Assembly: GCF_905209685.1 (NCBI RefSeq)
Contig: NZ_CAJLUB010000001.1
Span: 9,336 to 73,335 of the forward strand
DNA: 64,000 nt
From: an uncultured Veillonella sp.
GTDB taxonomy: Bacteria > Bacillota > Negativicutes > Veillonellales > Veillonellaceae
Direction: 5' to 3'
The notes beneath the pieces are model-generated. The model did no database searches and was not told the DNA's origin. It saw only the letters and a program-made list of their open reading frames with translations. Of the stretch, positions 18,601 to 27,502 are shown in pieces. A program made the position numbers and the translations under genes. Position 1 is the stretch's first letter. The number at the start of each line of letters is the position of its first letter.

Positions 18601-19131
18601 ATGAATAAACGTATTAAATCTTTAGTATTAGGTGCATCTTTAGTAGCTTCCATGGCTATTTTAGGTGGTTGTGGTTCTAATAATGTTGGTTACGTTGATA
18701 GCGTGAAAGTAGCAAATAGTACTGAAAAAGGTATTGAAATTACTAAAGAAATTAACGCTAAAAAAGCTGAACTAGATGCTAAAATTGCTGCTGCTGATGA
18801 AGCATCTAAACAAAATGTATTTAACCAAGCTAATCAAGAATTAAATGCCTTTGCAAATGCAAAAGCTCAAGAATATCGTCAATATCAAGAACAAAAAGTT
18901 GGTGAACTTGTAAAAGAGAAAAAACTTGATGTAGTTATTGAAAAAGGTGCTGTTGTAGGTGGCGGTTCTGATGTAACTGACGACTTGATCGCTAAAATGG
19001 GTAAAGCTTCTGATGACCAAATCAAGGAAGCTGAAAATGCAGCTAAAGCGCAAGAACAACAAGATGCGCAACAAAATGCTCAACAATCTGGTCAAGCTAC
19101 AGCAGTTAATACTGAAGAAAGTGCACAATAA
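18601..19131 (+). CDS. OmpH/Skp-family lipoprotein, paralogue 3
   Basis: The 176-residue product begins with a lipoprotein signal; the lipobox ILGGC places the lipidated Cys at residue 25. After it come the Skp-type strand (VGYVDSVKVANS), a helical pair and the closing KKLDVVIEKGAVVGGGSDVTDDL strand, then a Gln/Ala-rich tail. It is thus a Skp-like holdase tethered by lipid rather than by a transmembrane helix. It precedes lpxD by 31 bases. Family assignment is strong from the strand-helix-helix-strand order; membrane location (inner or outer) cannot be read from sequence. Confidence 0.83.
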   Translation: MNKRIKSLVLGASLVASMAILGGCGSNNVGYVDSVKVANSTEKGIEITKEINAKKAELDAKIAAADEASKQNVFNQANQELNAFANAKAQEYRQYQEQKVGELVKEKKLDVVIEKGAVVGGGSDVTDDLIAKMGKASDDQIKEAENAAKAQEQQDAQQNAQQSGQATAVNTEESAQ

Positions 19132-19162
19132 TTAAGAATTATCACAGGGGGAGGAGTTTACC

Positions 19163-20194
19163 TTGGAAAAAACTTTACAGGAACTCGCAACATTAGTAGG
19201 CGGTCGTGTTGTAGGTGATGGCTCTATTGTTATTACTGAAACACGTAGCTTTGAACAAGCAGTAAAACAATCCATAACTTTTGCAGTAGGTGAATATGTT
19301 GAACATATTGCGTTATGCCAAGCGGGTGCTGTGATCGTTGAATCTGAAGTGAAAGATGCACCGATGGCACAAATCGTAGTCGATAATGCAAAAGCAGCAT
19401 TTGCACAAGTGTTAGAACTCTTCCATCCACCTGTTGTTGTTCCTAGAGAAGTGCATAGCACAGCTATTATTGGTAAAAATGTAACAATAGGCAAAAATGT
19501 AGCTATTGGTGCCTATTGTGTAATTAATGATAATGCAGTCATTGGTGATGATGTAACAATTCGTCCATATGTTTATATTGGACATAATGTGCGTATTGGT
19601 GAAGGTTCTGATATTTACGCTGGTGCTATTGTTCATGAAAATTGTATTTTAGGCAAACGCGTTGTATTACGTGCTAAAGCAGTAATTGGTGGCGAAGGCT
19701 TCGGTTTTGCTACAGAAAATGGTGTACATACACATATACCACAAGTTGGTAATGTTATTCTTGAAGATGATGTTGAAGTTGGTTCTTGTACAACTATCGA
19801 CAATGCTACAATGGGCTCTACTTTAGTACGTCGTGGTACGAAGATTGACAATCTTGTTCATCTTGGTCACAATGTTGAGATTGGTGAAGATTGCTTCCTA
19901 ATCGCTCAGGTTGGTATTGCCGGAAGTACTAAATGTGGTAATCATGTTATCTTTGCTGGACAAACTGGTTGTACTGGTCATATTACGATTGGTGATAATG
20001 TACAATTTGCTGGTAAAACTGGTATTACAGGTAATGTACCATCCAACTCTATTATGGCAGGCTATCCAATGAGACCTCATAAAGAATGGTTAAAATTGGC
20101 TGCTTATGAAAATCGTTTGCCAGATATGGTGAAAACTGTAAAACAATTACAAAAAGAAATTGACGCTTTGAAAGCACAGCTTAAGGAGAGCTAA
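19163..20194 (+). CDS. lpxD: UDP-3-O-acylglucosamine N-acyltransferase
   Basis: LpxD adds the N-linked hydroxyacyl chain from acyl-ACP to UDP-3-O-acyl-GlcN, the third step of lipid A synthesis. The 343-residue protein has an N-terminal uridine-binding domain (1-95), a left-handed beta-helix of hexapeptide repeats (IGKNVTIGKNVAIGAY onward, about 100-300) and a C-terminal helix. The catalytic-type His lies in HLGHNVEIG (about 233-236). The start is TTG at 19163, eight bases after GGGGGAGGAG; no ATG fits. The spacing suggests cotranscription with the Skp genes upstream and the acyltransferase downstream. Confidence 0.95.
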   Translation: MEKTLQELATLVGGRVVGDGSIVITETRSFEQAVKQSITFAVGEYVEHIALCQAGAVIVESEVKDAPMAQIVVDNAKAAFAQVLELFHPPVVVPREVHSTAIIGKNVTIGKNVAIGAYCVINDNAVIGDDVTIRPYVYIGHNVRIGEGSDIYAGAIVHENCILGKRVVLRAKAVIGGEGFGFATENGVHTHIPQVGNVILEDDVEVGSCTTIDNATMGSTLVRRGTKIDNLVHLGHNVEIGEDCFLIAQVGIAGSTKCGNHVIFAGQTGCTGHITIGDNVQFAGKTGITGNVPSNSIMAGYPMRPHKEWLKLAAYENRLPDMVKTVKQLQKEIDALKAQLKES

Positions 20195-20200
20195 TAATCC

Positions 20201-21103
20201 ATGTATAGGTTTATGAAAATCTTTAGTGCCTTTATTTGCTTATTACCTAAAGGTTTGCAATATGCTATTGGTACATTGCTTGGTGAAATTGCGTGGCTAG
20301 CGGTGCCGCCTAAACGCAAGCGCCTAGCAATCGGCCAAATTCTATTCTGTAATATTACAGATGATCCAAAAGAAGCTCGACGTATTGCGAAAGCTAGTAC
20401 TACACGCTTTGGTCGCATGATTATTGATGTATTACGCTATCCAGAGATTAAGGATGGCGCATACAAAGATATGGTGGAGTTTATTAATCGAGAGTACTTA
20501 GATGATGCCTTGGAAAATGGTCGAGGTGCAATCTTAGCCGCTGTTCACAGTGGTAACTGGGAACTCCTTGGTGGTGTTCTTGCTTCGGAAGGGTATCCGT
20601 TGATTTCTGTGGCAATGAAACAGAATGGTGATGCGGACAAGTTTATCAATGAATATCGTCGTATCATGCACCAACATGTAACCTATAAAACTGGTGTACG
20701 AGAAATGATCAATGAACTTAAAAAAGGTGCTTTCTTAGGCCTTATTATGGATCAGGATCCTGGTGATGATGGTGTACTTGTTCCATTCTTTGGTTATGAA
20801 ACTTTGACGGCTGCAGGTCCAGCTGTATTAGCTCGTATGCAAGATGTACCAATCATTTTTGTGACTATACATTATAGTCCGTTTTCTGAAAAATATGAGA
20901 TTGAGGTACATCCGCCAATTTATGTGGAACGTACAGATGATAAAAAGCGTGATATAGCGGTTACCACAACTCTTTTAAATGAGTTTATTGAGGATTATAT
21001 TCGTCGATATCCTGAAGATTGGTTCTGGCTTCACAATCGTTGGAAGTGGACACGTCGTTTCTATGGCGAACAAATTGAAACACCTCCAGATGTATTTCAC
21101 TAG
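20201..21103 (+). CDS. Lipid A late acyltransferase (LpxL/HtrB family), first copy
   Basis: The 300-residue protein belongs to the lysophospholipid acyltransferase family that adds secondary acyl chains to Kdo-lipid A at the inner membrane. The catalytic HX4E motif appears as HSGNWE (about residue 115), with a following LIMDQDPGDDGVLVPFFG substrate-site block and the late WFWLHNRWK motif. The N-terminus has one hydrophobic segment. AAGGAGAG lies ten bases ahead of the ATG. It lies directly after lpxD; a second copy is at 33.1 kb. Which acyl position each copy serves is not readable here. Confidence 0.88.
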   Translation: MYRFMKIFSAFICLLPKGLQYAIGTLLGEIAWLAVPPKRKRLAIGQILFCNITDDPKEARRIAKASTTRFGRMIIDVLRYPEIKDGAYKDMVEFINREYLDDALENGRGAILAAVHSGNWELLGGVLASEGYPLISVAMKQNGDADKFINEYRRIMHQHVTYKTGVREMINELKKGAFLGLIMDQDPGDDGVLVPFFGYETLTAAGPAVLARMQDVPIIFVTIHYSPFSEKYEIEVHPPIYVERTDDKKRDIAVTTTLLNEFIEDYIRRYPEDWFWLHNRWKWTRRFYGEQIETPPDVFH

Positions 21104-21286
21104 TTAATAAATATAAAGAGATTTTACATGCCTACTTATGTAGTATTGATTTAAATACCGCATAAATTAAGCATAGTAAAGTCTCTTTTATTTTTATGGT
21201 GTATAATACAGTATTTATAATTAAATTTATATAAATTTAATTATGTGAAAAATGCTTTCAAAATCACTGAATATATGGTAAATTTC

Positions 21287-21315
21287 TTGTATCACCTATG
21301 CAAATAGGGTATAAT
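21287..21315 (+). promoter_or_regulatory. Promoter of the lpxC-fabZ-lpxA unit
   Basis: TTGTAT, 17 bases and a consensus TATAAT, about 50 bases ahead of the lpxC ATG. The gap from 21104 otherwise holds AT-rich sequence and a weak long-loop inverted repeat (21117-21192). Confidence 0.6.
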
Positions 21316-21365
21316 ACATATTGGTGTATAGTAAACGTGAATTCAGATTATGAAAGGACTTTCTT

Positions 21366-22205
21366 ATGAGTAAGCCACAACAAACAATTAAACAGGCTGT
21401 TTCATATCAAGGGATTGGCCTTCATAGCGGTGAACCAGTAAATATGGTTTTTAAACCTGCACCTGAAAATACAGGAATTGTGTTTGTCCGCACGGACATT
21501 GAAGGTCATCCTTCTGTGCGAGCACACATTGATAATGTGACGAACACTATGCGCGCTACTACATTGGAAAATGGTGAAGCGAAGGTTTTCACTGTAGAAC
21601 ATGTGATGGCTGCGTTCAGTGCTATGAATATTGATAACTGTTATATCGAGATGGATTCTCCTGAACCTCCTGTAGGTGATGGCAGTAGTGCAGTTTTTAT
21701 AGGTCTCATAGAAGAGGCAGGTATTCAAGAACAAACAGCGCCACGTCATGTATATAAAGTGACACGATCTCACGCTATTTATGATGGTGATCGCTTTGTA
21801 GTTATTTTGCCATATGACGGCTATCGCATTACATTTACATCGATTAACAGCCATCCGTTACTTGGCACGCAACATTGTGATTTTGAAGTTTCGCCAGAAT
21901 ACTTTAAAGAACACATCAGTGCTGCTAGAACTATCGGATTTATGAAGGAATTAGAACAATTACAGGCTATGGGCCTTGCAAAAGGTGGTAACCTTGATAA
22001 TGCTTTAGTTTATGATGATGAGAAGTGTTTGTCTGTACCTCGCTTTGACGACGAATTAGTTCGTCACAAAGCATTAGATGTAATGGGCGACTTATTCTTA
22101 TTGGGACCAATTGAAGGTCATGTAATTGCTTTAAAATCGAGTCATGAATTAAATTCAAGATTGGCTCGCAGTATAATGGAAGAAATAAGGGAGACACAGC
22201 CATGA
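21366..22205 (+). CDS. lpxC: UDP-3-O-acyl-N-acetylglucosamine deacetylase
   Basis: LpxC is the zinc deacetylase that commits UDP-3-O-acyl-GlcNAc to lipid A. All zinc and catalytic residues are visible: E78-H79 in TVEHVMAAF, H234 and D238 in VRHKALDVMGDL, and the general-acid-type H260 in KSSHE. At 279 residues it is slightly shorter than E. coli LpxC (305). Its stop overlaps the fabZ start (ATGA), which implies coupled translation, so the lipid A and fatty-acid branch points are made together. Confidence 0.96.
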   Translation: MSKPQQTIKQAVSYQGIGLHSGEPVNMVFKPAPENTGIVFVRTDIEGHPSVRAHIDNVTNTMRATTLENGEAKVFTVEHVMAAFSAMNIDNCYIEMDSPEPPVGDGSSAVFIGLIEEAGIQEQTAPRHVYKVTRSHAIYDGDRFVVILPYDGYRITFTSINSHPLLGTQHCDFEVSPEYFKEHISAARTIGFMKELEQLQAMGLAKGGNLDNALVYDDEKCLSVPRFDDELVRHKALDVMGDLFLLGPIEGHVIALKSSHELNSRLARSIMEEIRETQP

Positions 22206-22627
22206 TTCTTAATCACGAAGACATTTTAGAAATTTTACCTCATCGTTATCCTATGCTTTTGGTAGATCGCATCGTTGAGTTAGAACCAATGAAACGTGCT
22301 GTGGGCATTAAAAATGCTACATTCAACGAATTGTTCTTCCAAGGACACTTCCCAGGTAATCCAGTAATGCCAGGTGTACTATTGACTGAGGCTATTGCTC
22401 AAGTTGGTGGTATTGCATTACTATATCCTGAAGAAAATCGCGGTCTTACACCTATGTTTACAGGTATTGATAAAGTGCGTTTCCGTCACCCTGTAAAACC
22501 TGGTGATCAAGTGCGCATGGAAGTGGATATTGTTAAAATCAAAGGTAAAATGGGTAAGGTTGAAGGCCGTGCCTATGTTGGCGACAAATTGTGCGCTAGC
22601 GGTGAATACATGTTTGCCCTTGTATAA
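22202..22627 (+). CDS. fabZ: 3-hydroxyacyl-ACP dehydratase
   Basis: FabZ dehydrates 3-hydroxyacyl-ACP in fatty-acid elongation, competing with lipid A synthesis for hydroxyacyl-ACP. The 141-residue hot-dog-fold protein has the catalytic His49 in FFQGHFPGNPVMPG and Glu63 in LLTEAIAQVGG, plus HRYPMLLVDR near the start. It sits between lpxC and lpxA, the common arrangement in diderm bacteria. Confidence 0.96.
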   Translation: MILNHEDILEILPHRYPMLLVDRIVELEPMKRAVGIKNATFNELFFQGHFPGNPVMPGVLLTEAIAQVGGIALLYPEENRGLTPMFTGIDKVRFRHPVKPGDQVRMEVDIVKIKGKMGKVEGRAYVGDKLCASGEYMFALV

Positions 22628-22646
22628 TAATTGAGGAGTGATTGTA

Positions 22647-23459
22647 GTGATAGTTGTAGGCATGGAAAATGCAGAATCCAACATCCATAGTACAGCCATA
22701 GTCCATCCAAATGCTAAATTGGGCAAAGATGTAATCGTAGGTCCTGGCGCCGTAATCGGCGAACACGTCGAGATTGGCGATGGCACACAAATCGGTGCAC
22801 ATGTTGTAATTGGTGGTTGGACAACCATTGGTAAGCGTTGTGAGATTTATCCTAACGCATCTATTGGGTTGGAACCGCAAGATTTAAAATTTAAAGGCGA
22901 AAAAAGCTATTGTAATATTGGCGATGAAACGGTTATCCGTGAATTCGTAACTATTAGCCGCGCTACTGGAGAAGGTGAAGAAACACGTGTAGGTAATAAT
23001 TGCTTGCTTCAAGCATGTACACATGTGGCTCATAACTGTATCGTTGGCAATAATGTAATTATGAGTAACTGTGCAGGCCTTGCTGGTCACGCTATCGTTG
23101 AAGATCGCGTTGTTATTGGCGGCCTTGCAGGTATCCATCAGTTTGTTAAAATTGGTCGTAATGCAATGGTTGGCGGTATGGCAAAGGTGGTTCAAGATAT
23201 TCCACCATATGTCATTGCTGATGGTCAACCAGCACGTGTTATTGGCCTTAACTCTGTTGGATTGTCTCGTGCGGGCATTTCAGAAGAAGTACGCCGAGAT
23301 TTAAAACAAGCATTCCGTATTATTTATCGTTCTGGCTTTAGTTTATCTAAGGCTATCGAAGAAATGGAAATGCAACTTGATTCTTCTGTAGAAATTGAAA
23401 ATTTATTACGCTTCTTACGCAATGCCGATCGTGGTATTATGCGTACACGTCGTGACTAA
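22647..23459 (+). CDS. lpxA: UDP-N-acetylglucosamine acyltransferase
   Basis: LpxA transfers a hydroxyacyl chain to the 3-OH of UDP-GlcNAc, the first lipid A step. Hexapeptide repeats (IHSTAIVHPNAKLGKDVIVG onward) form the left-handed beta-helix, the catalytic His lies in CTHVAHNCIVG (about residue 126), and the LNSVGLSRAGIS segment leads into the C-terminal helical part. The GTG at 22647 is chosen because GAGGAG lies eight bases ahead. Alternatives are GTG 22638, which overlaps that site, and ATG 22662, which has a weak site. A strong terminator follows. Confidence 0.94.
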   Translation: MIVVGMENAESNIHSTAIVHPNAKLGKDVIVGPGAVIGEHVEIGDGTQIGAHVVIGGWTTIGKRCEIYPNASIGLEPQDLKFKGEKSYCNIGDETVIREFVTISRATGEGEETRVGNNCLLQACTHVAHNCIVGNNVIMSNCAGLAGHAIVEDRVVIGGLAGIHQFVKIGRNAMVGGMAKVVQDIPPYVIADGQPARVIGLNSVGLSRAGISEEVRRDLKQAFRIIYRSGFSLSKAIEEMEMQLDSSVEIENLLRFLRNADRGIMRTRRD

Positions 23460-23463
23460 TTCA

Positions 23464-23494
23464 AAAGACCTCGTACTATGTACGAGGTCTTTTT
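23464..23494 (+). terminator. Terminator after lpxA
   Basis: AAAGACCTCGTAC and GTACGAGGTCTTT form a 13-bp stem with a 3-base loop, ending in five T residues. It ends the lpxC-fabZ-lpxA unit. Confidence 0.9.
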
Positions 23495-23644
23495 ATGTAC
23501 TTAATAAATATCATGCTTTTAATGGGATGTGAAATTTATAACATTAGGTCATACATATAAAATATTTTGATAAAATATTTGAAGTTTTTTTGCGTTCATA
23601 AGACGTAAAAAGAGGAATAAAAAAAATCTACTAAAATGTTGAAG

Positions 23645-23690
23645 AAATAGGCATAAAACATGGTGTTTTAATGGTAAAAAATGCCTATTT
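23645..23690. promoter_or_regulatory. Nested inverted repeat upstream of lpxI
   Basis: AAATAGGCAT (23645-23654) and ATGCCTATTT (23681-23690) are perfect reverse complements. Inside them TAAAACA-tgg-TGTTTTA (23654-23670) forms a second perfect arm pair. Together they make a long hairpin with a bulge on one side, about 110 bases before the lpxI start. No T-tract follows, so a regulatory role (protein site or RNA fold) is more likely than termination. Confidence 0.5.
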
Positions 23691-23798
23691 ATAGTACAAT
23701 ATATTGTATATGATTATGTCTTTTTTGAGGCATTAAGTATTGTAAATTTGTAATCACTCATTGATATATAGGCCGTAGGTCATCTAGGAGGTATAGTC

Positions 23799-24635
23799 TT
23801 GGCAAAGGTAGGATTGATTGCAGGCATTGGTGTTTTGCCTGTAGAATTCATGCGCGCTGCTCATGTATTAGGTCATGAGGTAGTGGTTATCGGTGTAGTT
23901 CCAGATGTAGACCCGGCTTTAAAGGCTGAGGCCGATGCTTTCTATGATATTGGTGTTGCCAAATTAGGTAAGATTTTTAAAACCTTGAAAAAAGAAGGCG
24001 TTGAAGAATTAACTATGTTAGGTAAAGTGACTAAGGAAATTCTCTTCAAAGGTCTTACATTCCCTGATTTAAAAACCTTAGGTGTTCTTAAACGCCTTAA
24101 AAATCGTAAAGATGACACTATCATGCTCGCTATCGTAGATGAAATCGAACGAGAAGGGTTTAAAGTGTTAGATCAAACTGTATACCTTAAACCATTTATG
24201 CCAAAGGTGGGGGTGCTTTCAAAAACACAGCCTACTGATGAACAATGGGCAGATATTTGCTTTGGCTTTGAACTAGCTAAGCAAATGGGTGGACTTGATA
24301 TTGGTCAAACAGTAGTTGTAAAACATAAAGCGGCTATGGCTATTGAAGCTATTGAGGGCACTGATAAGTGCATTTTGCGCGGTGGTGAATTAGGTCGTGG
24401 CGATGCGGTTGTGGTTAAAACGGAAAAGCCAAATCAAGATGTTCGTTTTGATGTTCCTGCTGTAGGGATAAAAACATTAATGTCCATGATTGATAGTGGG
24501 TGTAAAGTCCTTGCTGTAGAGGCTGAAAAGACTATTTTTGTTCAACAACAAGATGTACTAGATTTGGCAAACCGTCATGGTATTGTTATCTGTGCTGTTG
24601 ACCAAGAGTTTGTAGATTCCAGAAAGGATGCATAA
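23799..24635 (+). CDS. lpxI: UDP-2,3-diacylglucosamine pyrophosphatase LpxI
   Basis: LpxI hydrolyses UDP-2,3-diacylglucosamine to lipid X plus UMP, the step done by LpxH in E. coli. The 278-residue sequence matches the LpxI family from its LIAGIGVLPVEF start through KTQPTDEQWADICFG to the C-terminal KPNQDVRFDVPAVGIKT block, the catalytic domain. The start is TTG at 23799, seven bases after TAGGAGG. It is followed directly by lpxB with a TAATG overlap, so the two consecutive enzymes are made together. Confidence 0.94.
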   Translation: MAKVGLIAGIGVLPVEFMRAAHVLGHEVVVIGVVPDVDPALKAEADAFYDIGVAKLGKIFKTLKKEGVEELTMLGKVTKEILFKGLTFPDLKTLGVLKRLKNRKDDTIMLAIVDEIEREGFKVLDQTVYLKPFMPKVGVLSKTQPTDEQWADICFGFELAKQMGGLDIGQTVVVKHKAAMAIEAIEGTDKCILRGGELGRGDAVVVKTEKPNQDVRFDVPAVGIKTLMSMIDSGCKVLAVEAEKTIFVQQQDVLDLANRHGIVICAVDQEFVDSRKDA

Positions 24636-25777
24636 TGAAAGTCATGTTTTCTGCCGGTGAAGCATCCGGTGATACTCATGCAGCCAGTGTTGCTAATGCA
24701 CTGAAAGAAATAGATCCTTCGGTTGACATGTTTGGTATGGGCGGTACCTTGATGGAACGCGCTGGTGTTCGCATCGTATATGATATTAAAAATTTAGGCG
24801 TTATTGGGATTGTAGAGATTGTAAAATCACTACCGAAATTCTTTAAACTTCGCACCTACTTAAAACGTGTCATGATGAAGGAAAAACCAGATATTCTAGT
24901 TTGTGTAGATTACCCTGGTTTTAATATGAAACTTGCAGCTGTAGCTCATGAATTGGGAATTCCTGTTCTCTATTACATTGCTCCTACGATTTGGGCATGG
25001 CATAGTAGCCGTGGCAATACAATTCGTAAGTATGTCACTAAGGTGGCATCCATATTCCCCTTTGAAGCAGAAGCGTATCGCAAATATAAATGCGATGTAG
25101 ACTTTGTAGGCCATCCACTATTGGATATCGTACATCCTACGATGAGCAAAGAAGCGGCTGAGGAATACTTTGGAGCTCGTAAAGATGCTAAAAAAGTATT
25201 GCTCATGCCAGGTAGCCGTAAGCAAGAGGTACTATCCTTGCTAGATACGATGTTAAAAAGTGGCGAGCAATTGATGGCGAACCATGAGGATATTCAATTC
25301 TTCTTGCCTCGCGCACATACCATCGACCGTAGTGAATTAGAAACTTTCATCGATGCTCACAAAGTGCCGGTGACGATTACAGAAGATCATACCTATGATT
25401 TGATGCAGATTTGTGATGTATGTCTAGCCGCATCAGGTACAGCTACATTAGAAACAGCTATGATGGAGTTACCAACTATTTTATTGTATCGAGTATCTCC
25501 AATTACATATGGCATTGGGAAGATGGTCGTTAATGTGACCCATGTAGGTTTGCCTAATATTGTAGCTGGCAAAGAAGTAATCCCTGAGTTATTACAAGAT
25601 GCAGTGACACCTGAGGCTATTGTATCTCTTGTGGAACCTCTTCTAAATGATGTGGAACGCAATGAAGCGATGCGTAGCGAATTGCGTGAAGTACATCATA
25701 AATTAGGTGAACCAGGTGCTGTAAAGCGTGTAGCAGAGCTGGTATATAACCTCGGTAAGGAGAAATGTAATGAATAG
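24635..25777 (+). CDS. lpxB: Lipid A disaccharide synthase
   Basis: LpxB joins lipid X to UDP-2,3-diacylglucosamine to make the disaccharide-1-phosphate. The 380-residue GT-B (GT19) protein begins with the signature FSAGEASGDTHAA, has VCVDYPGFNMKLA, IAPTIWAWHSSRG and LLMPGSRKQEV, and ends with the nucleotide-site ASGTATLETAMM. It overlaps lpxI by one base (TAATG) and msbA by eight bases, indicating tight coupling. Confidence 0.96.
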   Translation: MKVMFSAGEASGDTHAASVANALKEIDPSVDMFGMGGTLMERAGVRIVYDIKNLGVIGIVEIVKSLPKFFKLRTYLKRVMMKEKPDILVCVDYPGFNMKLAAVAHELGIPVLYYIAPTIWAWHSSRGNTIRKYVTKVASIFPFEAEAYRKYKCDVDFVGHPLLDIVHPTMSKEAAEEYFGARKDAKKVLLMPGSRKQEVLSLLDTMLKSGEQLMANHEDIQFFLPRAHTIDRSELETFIDAHKVPVTITEDHTYDLMQICDVCLAASGTATLETAMMELPTILLYRVSPITYGIGKMVVNVTHVGLPNIVAGKEVIPELLQDAVTPEAIVSLVEPLLNDVERNEAMRSELREVHHKLGEPGAVKRVAELVYNLGKEKCNE

Positions 25778-27500
25778 TTATTCTAGGCTCTTATATTTTG
25801 TAAAGCCTTATTATAAGCGCATGATTTTTGCAGTGTTCTGCATGATCGTCGCAGCTGCGGCATACTTGGTAGTGCCTTGGCTTATTAAAAATGTAGTAGA
25901 CCAAGTATTAGATGATAAGAATATGTTTATGTTGAACCTCATAGTAGGGTCTATCATTCTTATATTCTTAATTCGTGGCTTTGCTACATATGGTCAAACC
26001 TATAATATGTCTTACATTGGACAACGTGTCATCATCGATGTACGGGAGGCCATCTTTAATCATCTACAAAAATTAAGCTTATCTTATTTTGATCGTCGTA
26101 AGACTGGCGTTATCATGAGTAATCTTACCAATGACGTTGCTGCACTTCAGACTGCTGTAGTTGATAATTTGATTTCTTTTATTACGGAATCTGTAACACT
26201 TATCGGTTCTCTCGTGTCTATGCTACTTATTGACTGGAAATTGACACTTGTTACCTTTATTACAGTTCCAGTAGTGCTAGTAATTATCAATGTATTTGGT
26301 AAAAAGCTTCGTGTAGCAGGTCATGATGTACAAGGCCGTGTGGCTGATATTACAGCACTTTTACAAGAGGTAATCAGCGCTATTCGAGTAGTAAAATCAT
26401 TCGCTCGTGAAGATTTTGAACGGAAGCGTTTTGAAGATGAAAATGATCGTAACTTTAAAGCTGTTATTAAAGCGACTAAGTTGACTAGCTTGTTAAGTCC
26501 AATGGTTGAGTTTTCTGCAGCCATTGCGGTGGCAGTCATCCTTTGGTATGGTGGCTATTCTGTAGTAACAGGGACTATTACAGCAGGTTCTTTGATTGCG
26601 TTCCTAATTTATGCAATCAATTTGTCTAACCCTGTTAAACGCTTGAGCCAAGTTTACGGCAATATTCAAAAAGCATTGGCTGCAGCTGATCGTGTATTTG
26701 AAATTTTAGATACTAAAACTGACGTTGTGGAAAAACCTGATGCGATTACGTTGCCATCTATCAAAGGCAATGTAGAATTTAAAGATGTTTCATTCTCTTA
26801 TGATGGTGAAAAAACAGCGCTTGAAAACTTTACTTTGTCTGTTAAGGCTGGTGAAAGCGTAGCTCTTGTTGGTCCATCTGGCGCTGGTAAAACGACGCTG
26901 GCGAACTTGTTACCTCGCTTCTACGATGTAACGGGTGGCGCTATCACGATTGATGGTTATGACGTGAAAGATGTTACATTTAAATCGTTACGTGAACAAA
27001 TCGGGCTTGTACCACAAGAAACTGTGTTGTTTAATGCCACAATTAAAGAGAACATTTTGTATGGTCGATTAGATGCTACTGATGAAGAAGTATATGAAGC
27101 TGCTAAGGCTGCCAATGTACTTGAATTCGTTGAGAAGATGCCTGATGGTCTCGACACAGTGGTGGGCGAGAGAGGCAGCTCCTTATCTGGCGGTCAACGT
27201 CAACGCGTGGCTATCGCGCGTGCTATTTTGAAAGACCCTCGTATTCTAATTCTAGATGAAGCGACATCTGCATTAGATACAGAGAGTGAAAAGCTTGTAC
27301 AAGAGGCGTTAGATCGCCTTATGAAAGGGCGTACTGCGTTTGTAATTGCCCATCGATTGAGCACAGTTCAAAATGCTCATCAAATTGTTGTACTTAATCA
27401 AGGCCACTTGGTAGAGCAGGGGACTCACCAAGAGCTATTAGCTGTTGATGGCGGATTGTACAATCATCTCTATTCCGTTCAATTCTCCAACAAAGGATAA
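25770..27500 (+). CDS. msbA: Lipid A export ABC transporter (flippase)
   Basis: The 576-residue half-transporter has six transmembrane helices in the first about 310 residues. Its C-terminal ATPase carries Walker A GPSGAGKT, signature LSGGQRQRV, Walker B ILILDEATSALD and a H-loop in IAHRLS. MsbA flips newly made lipid A-core across the inner membrane. The context between lpxB and waaA supports MsbA rather than a multidrug exporter of the same family. Confidence 0.92.
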   Translation: MNSYSRLLYFVKPYYKRMIFAVFCMIVAAAAYLVVPWLIKNVVDQVLDDKNMFMLNLIVGSIILIFLIRGFATYGQTYNMSYIGQRVIIDVREAIFNHLQKLSLSYFDRRKTGVIMSNLTNDVAALQTAVVDNLISFITESVTLIGSLVSMLLIDWKLTLVTFITVPVVLVIINVFGKKLRVAGHDVQGRVADITALLQEVISAIRVVKSFAREDFERKRFEDENDRNFKAVIKATKLTSLLSPMVEFSAAIAVAVILWYGGYSVVTGTITAGSLIAFLIYAINLSNPVKRLSQVYGNIQKALAAADRVFEILDTKTDVVEKPDAITLPSIKGNVEFKDVSFSYDGEKTALENFTLSVKAGESVALVGPSGAGKTTLANLLPRFYDVTGGAITIDGYDVKDVTFKSLREQIGLVPQETVLFNATIKENILYGRLDATDEEVYEAAKAANVLEFVEKMPDGLDTVVGERGSSLSGGQRQRVAIARAILKDPRILILDEATSALDTESEKLVQEALDRLMKGRTAFVIAHRLSTVQNAHQIVVLNQGHLVEQGTHQELLAVDGGLYNHLYSVQFSNKG

Positions 27501-27502
27501 TC

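Larger units (their letters stand above)
23460..23798. other. Gene-free stretch between lpxA and lpxI
   Basis: This 339-base gap holds the lpxA terminator, then very AT-rich sequence with a nested inverted repeat (23645-23690) and a 14-bp perfect palindrome TACAATATATTGTA (23695-23708). No coding frame of note is seen. The promoter for the lpxI unit probably lies in the last 150 bases, but no clear -35/-10 pair can be picked. Confidence 0.7.

Noticed and set aside
21117-21192. Terminator after the first lipid A acyltransferase
   Set aside because: AGAGATTTTAC...GTAAAGTCTCT arms pair imperfectly across a loop of about 45 bases; too weak to list as a terminator.
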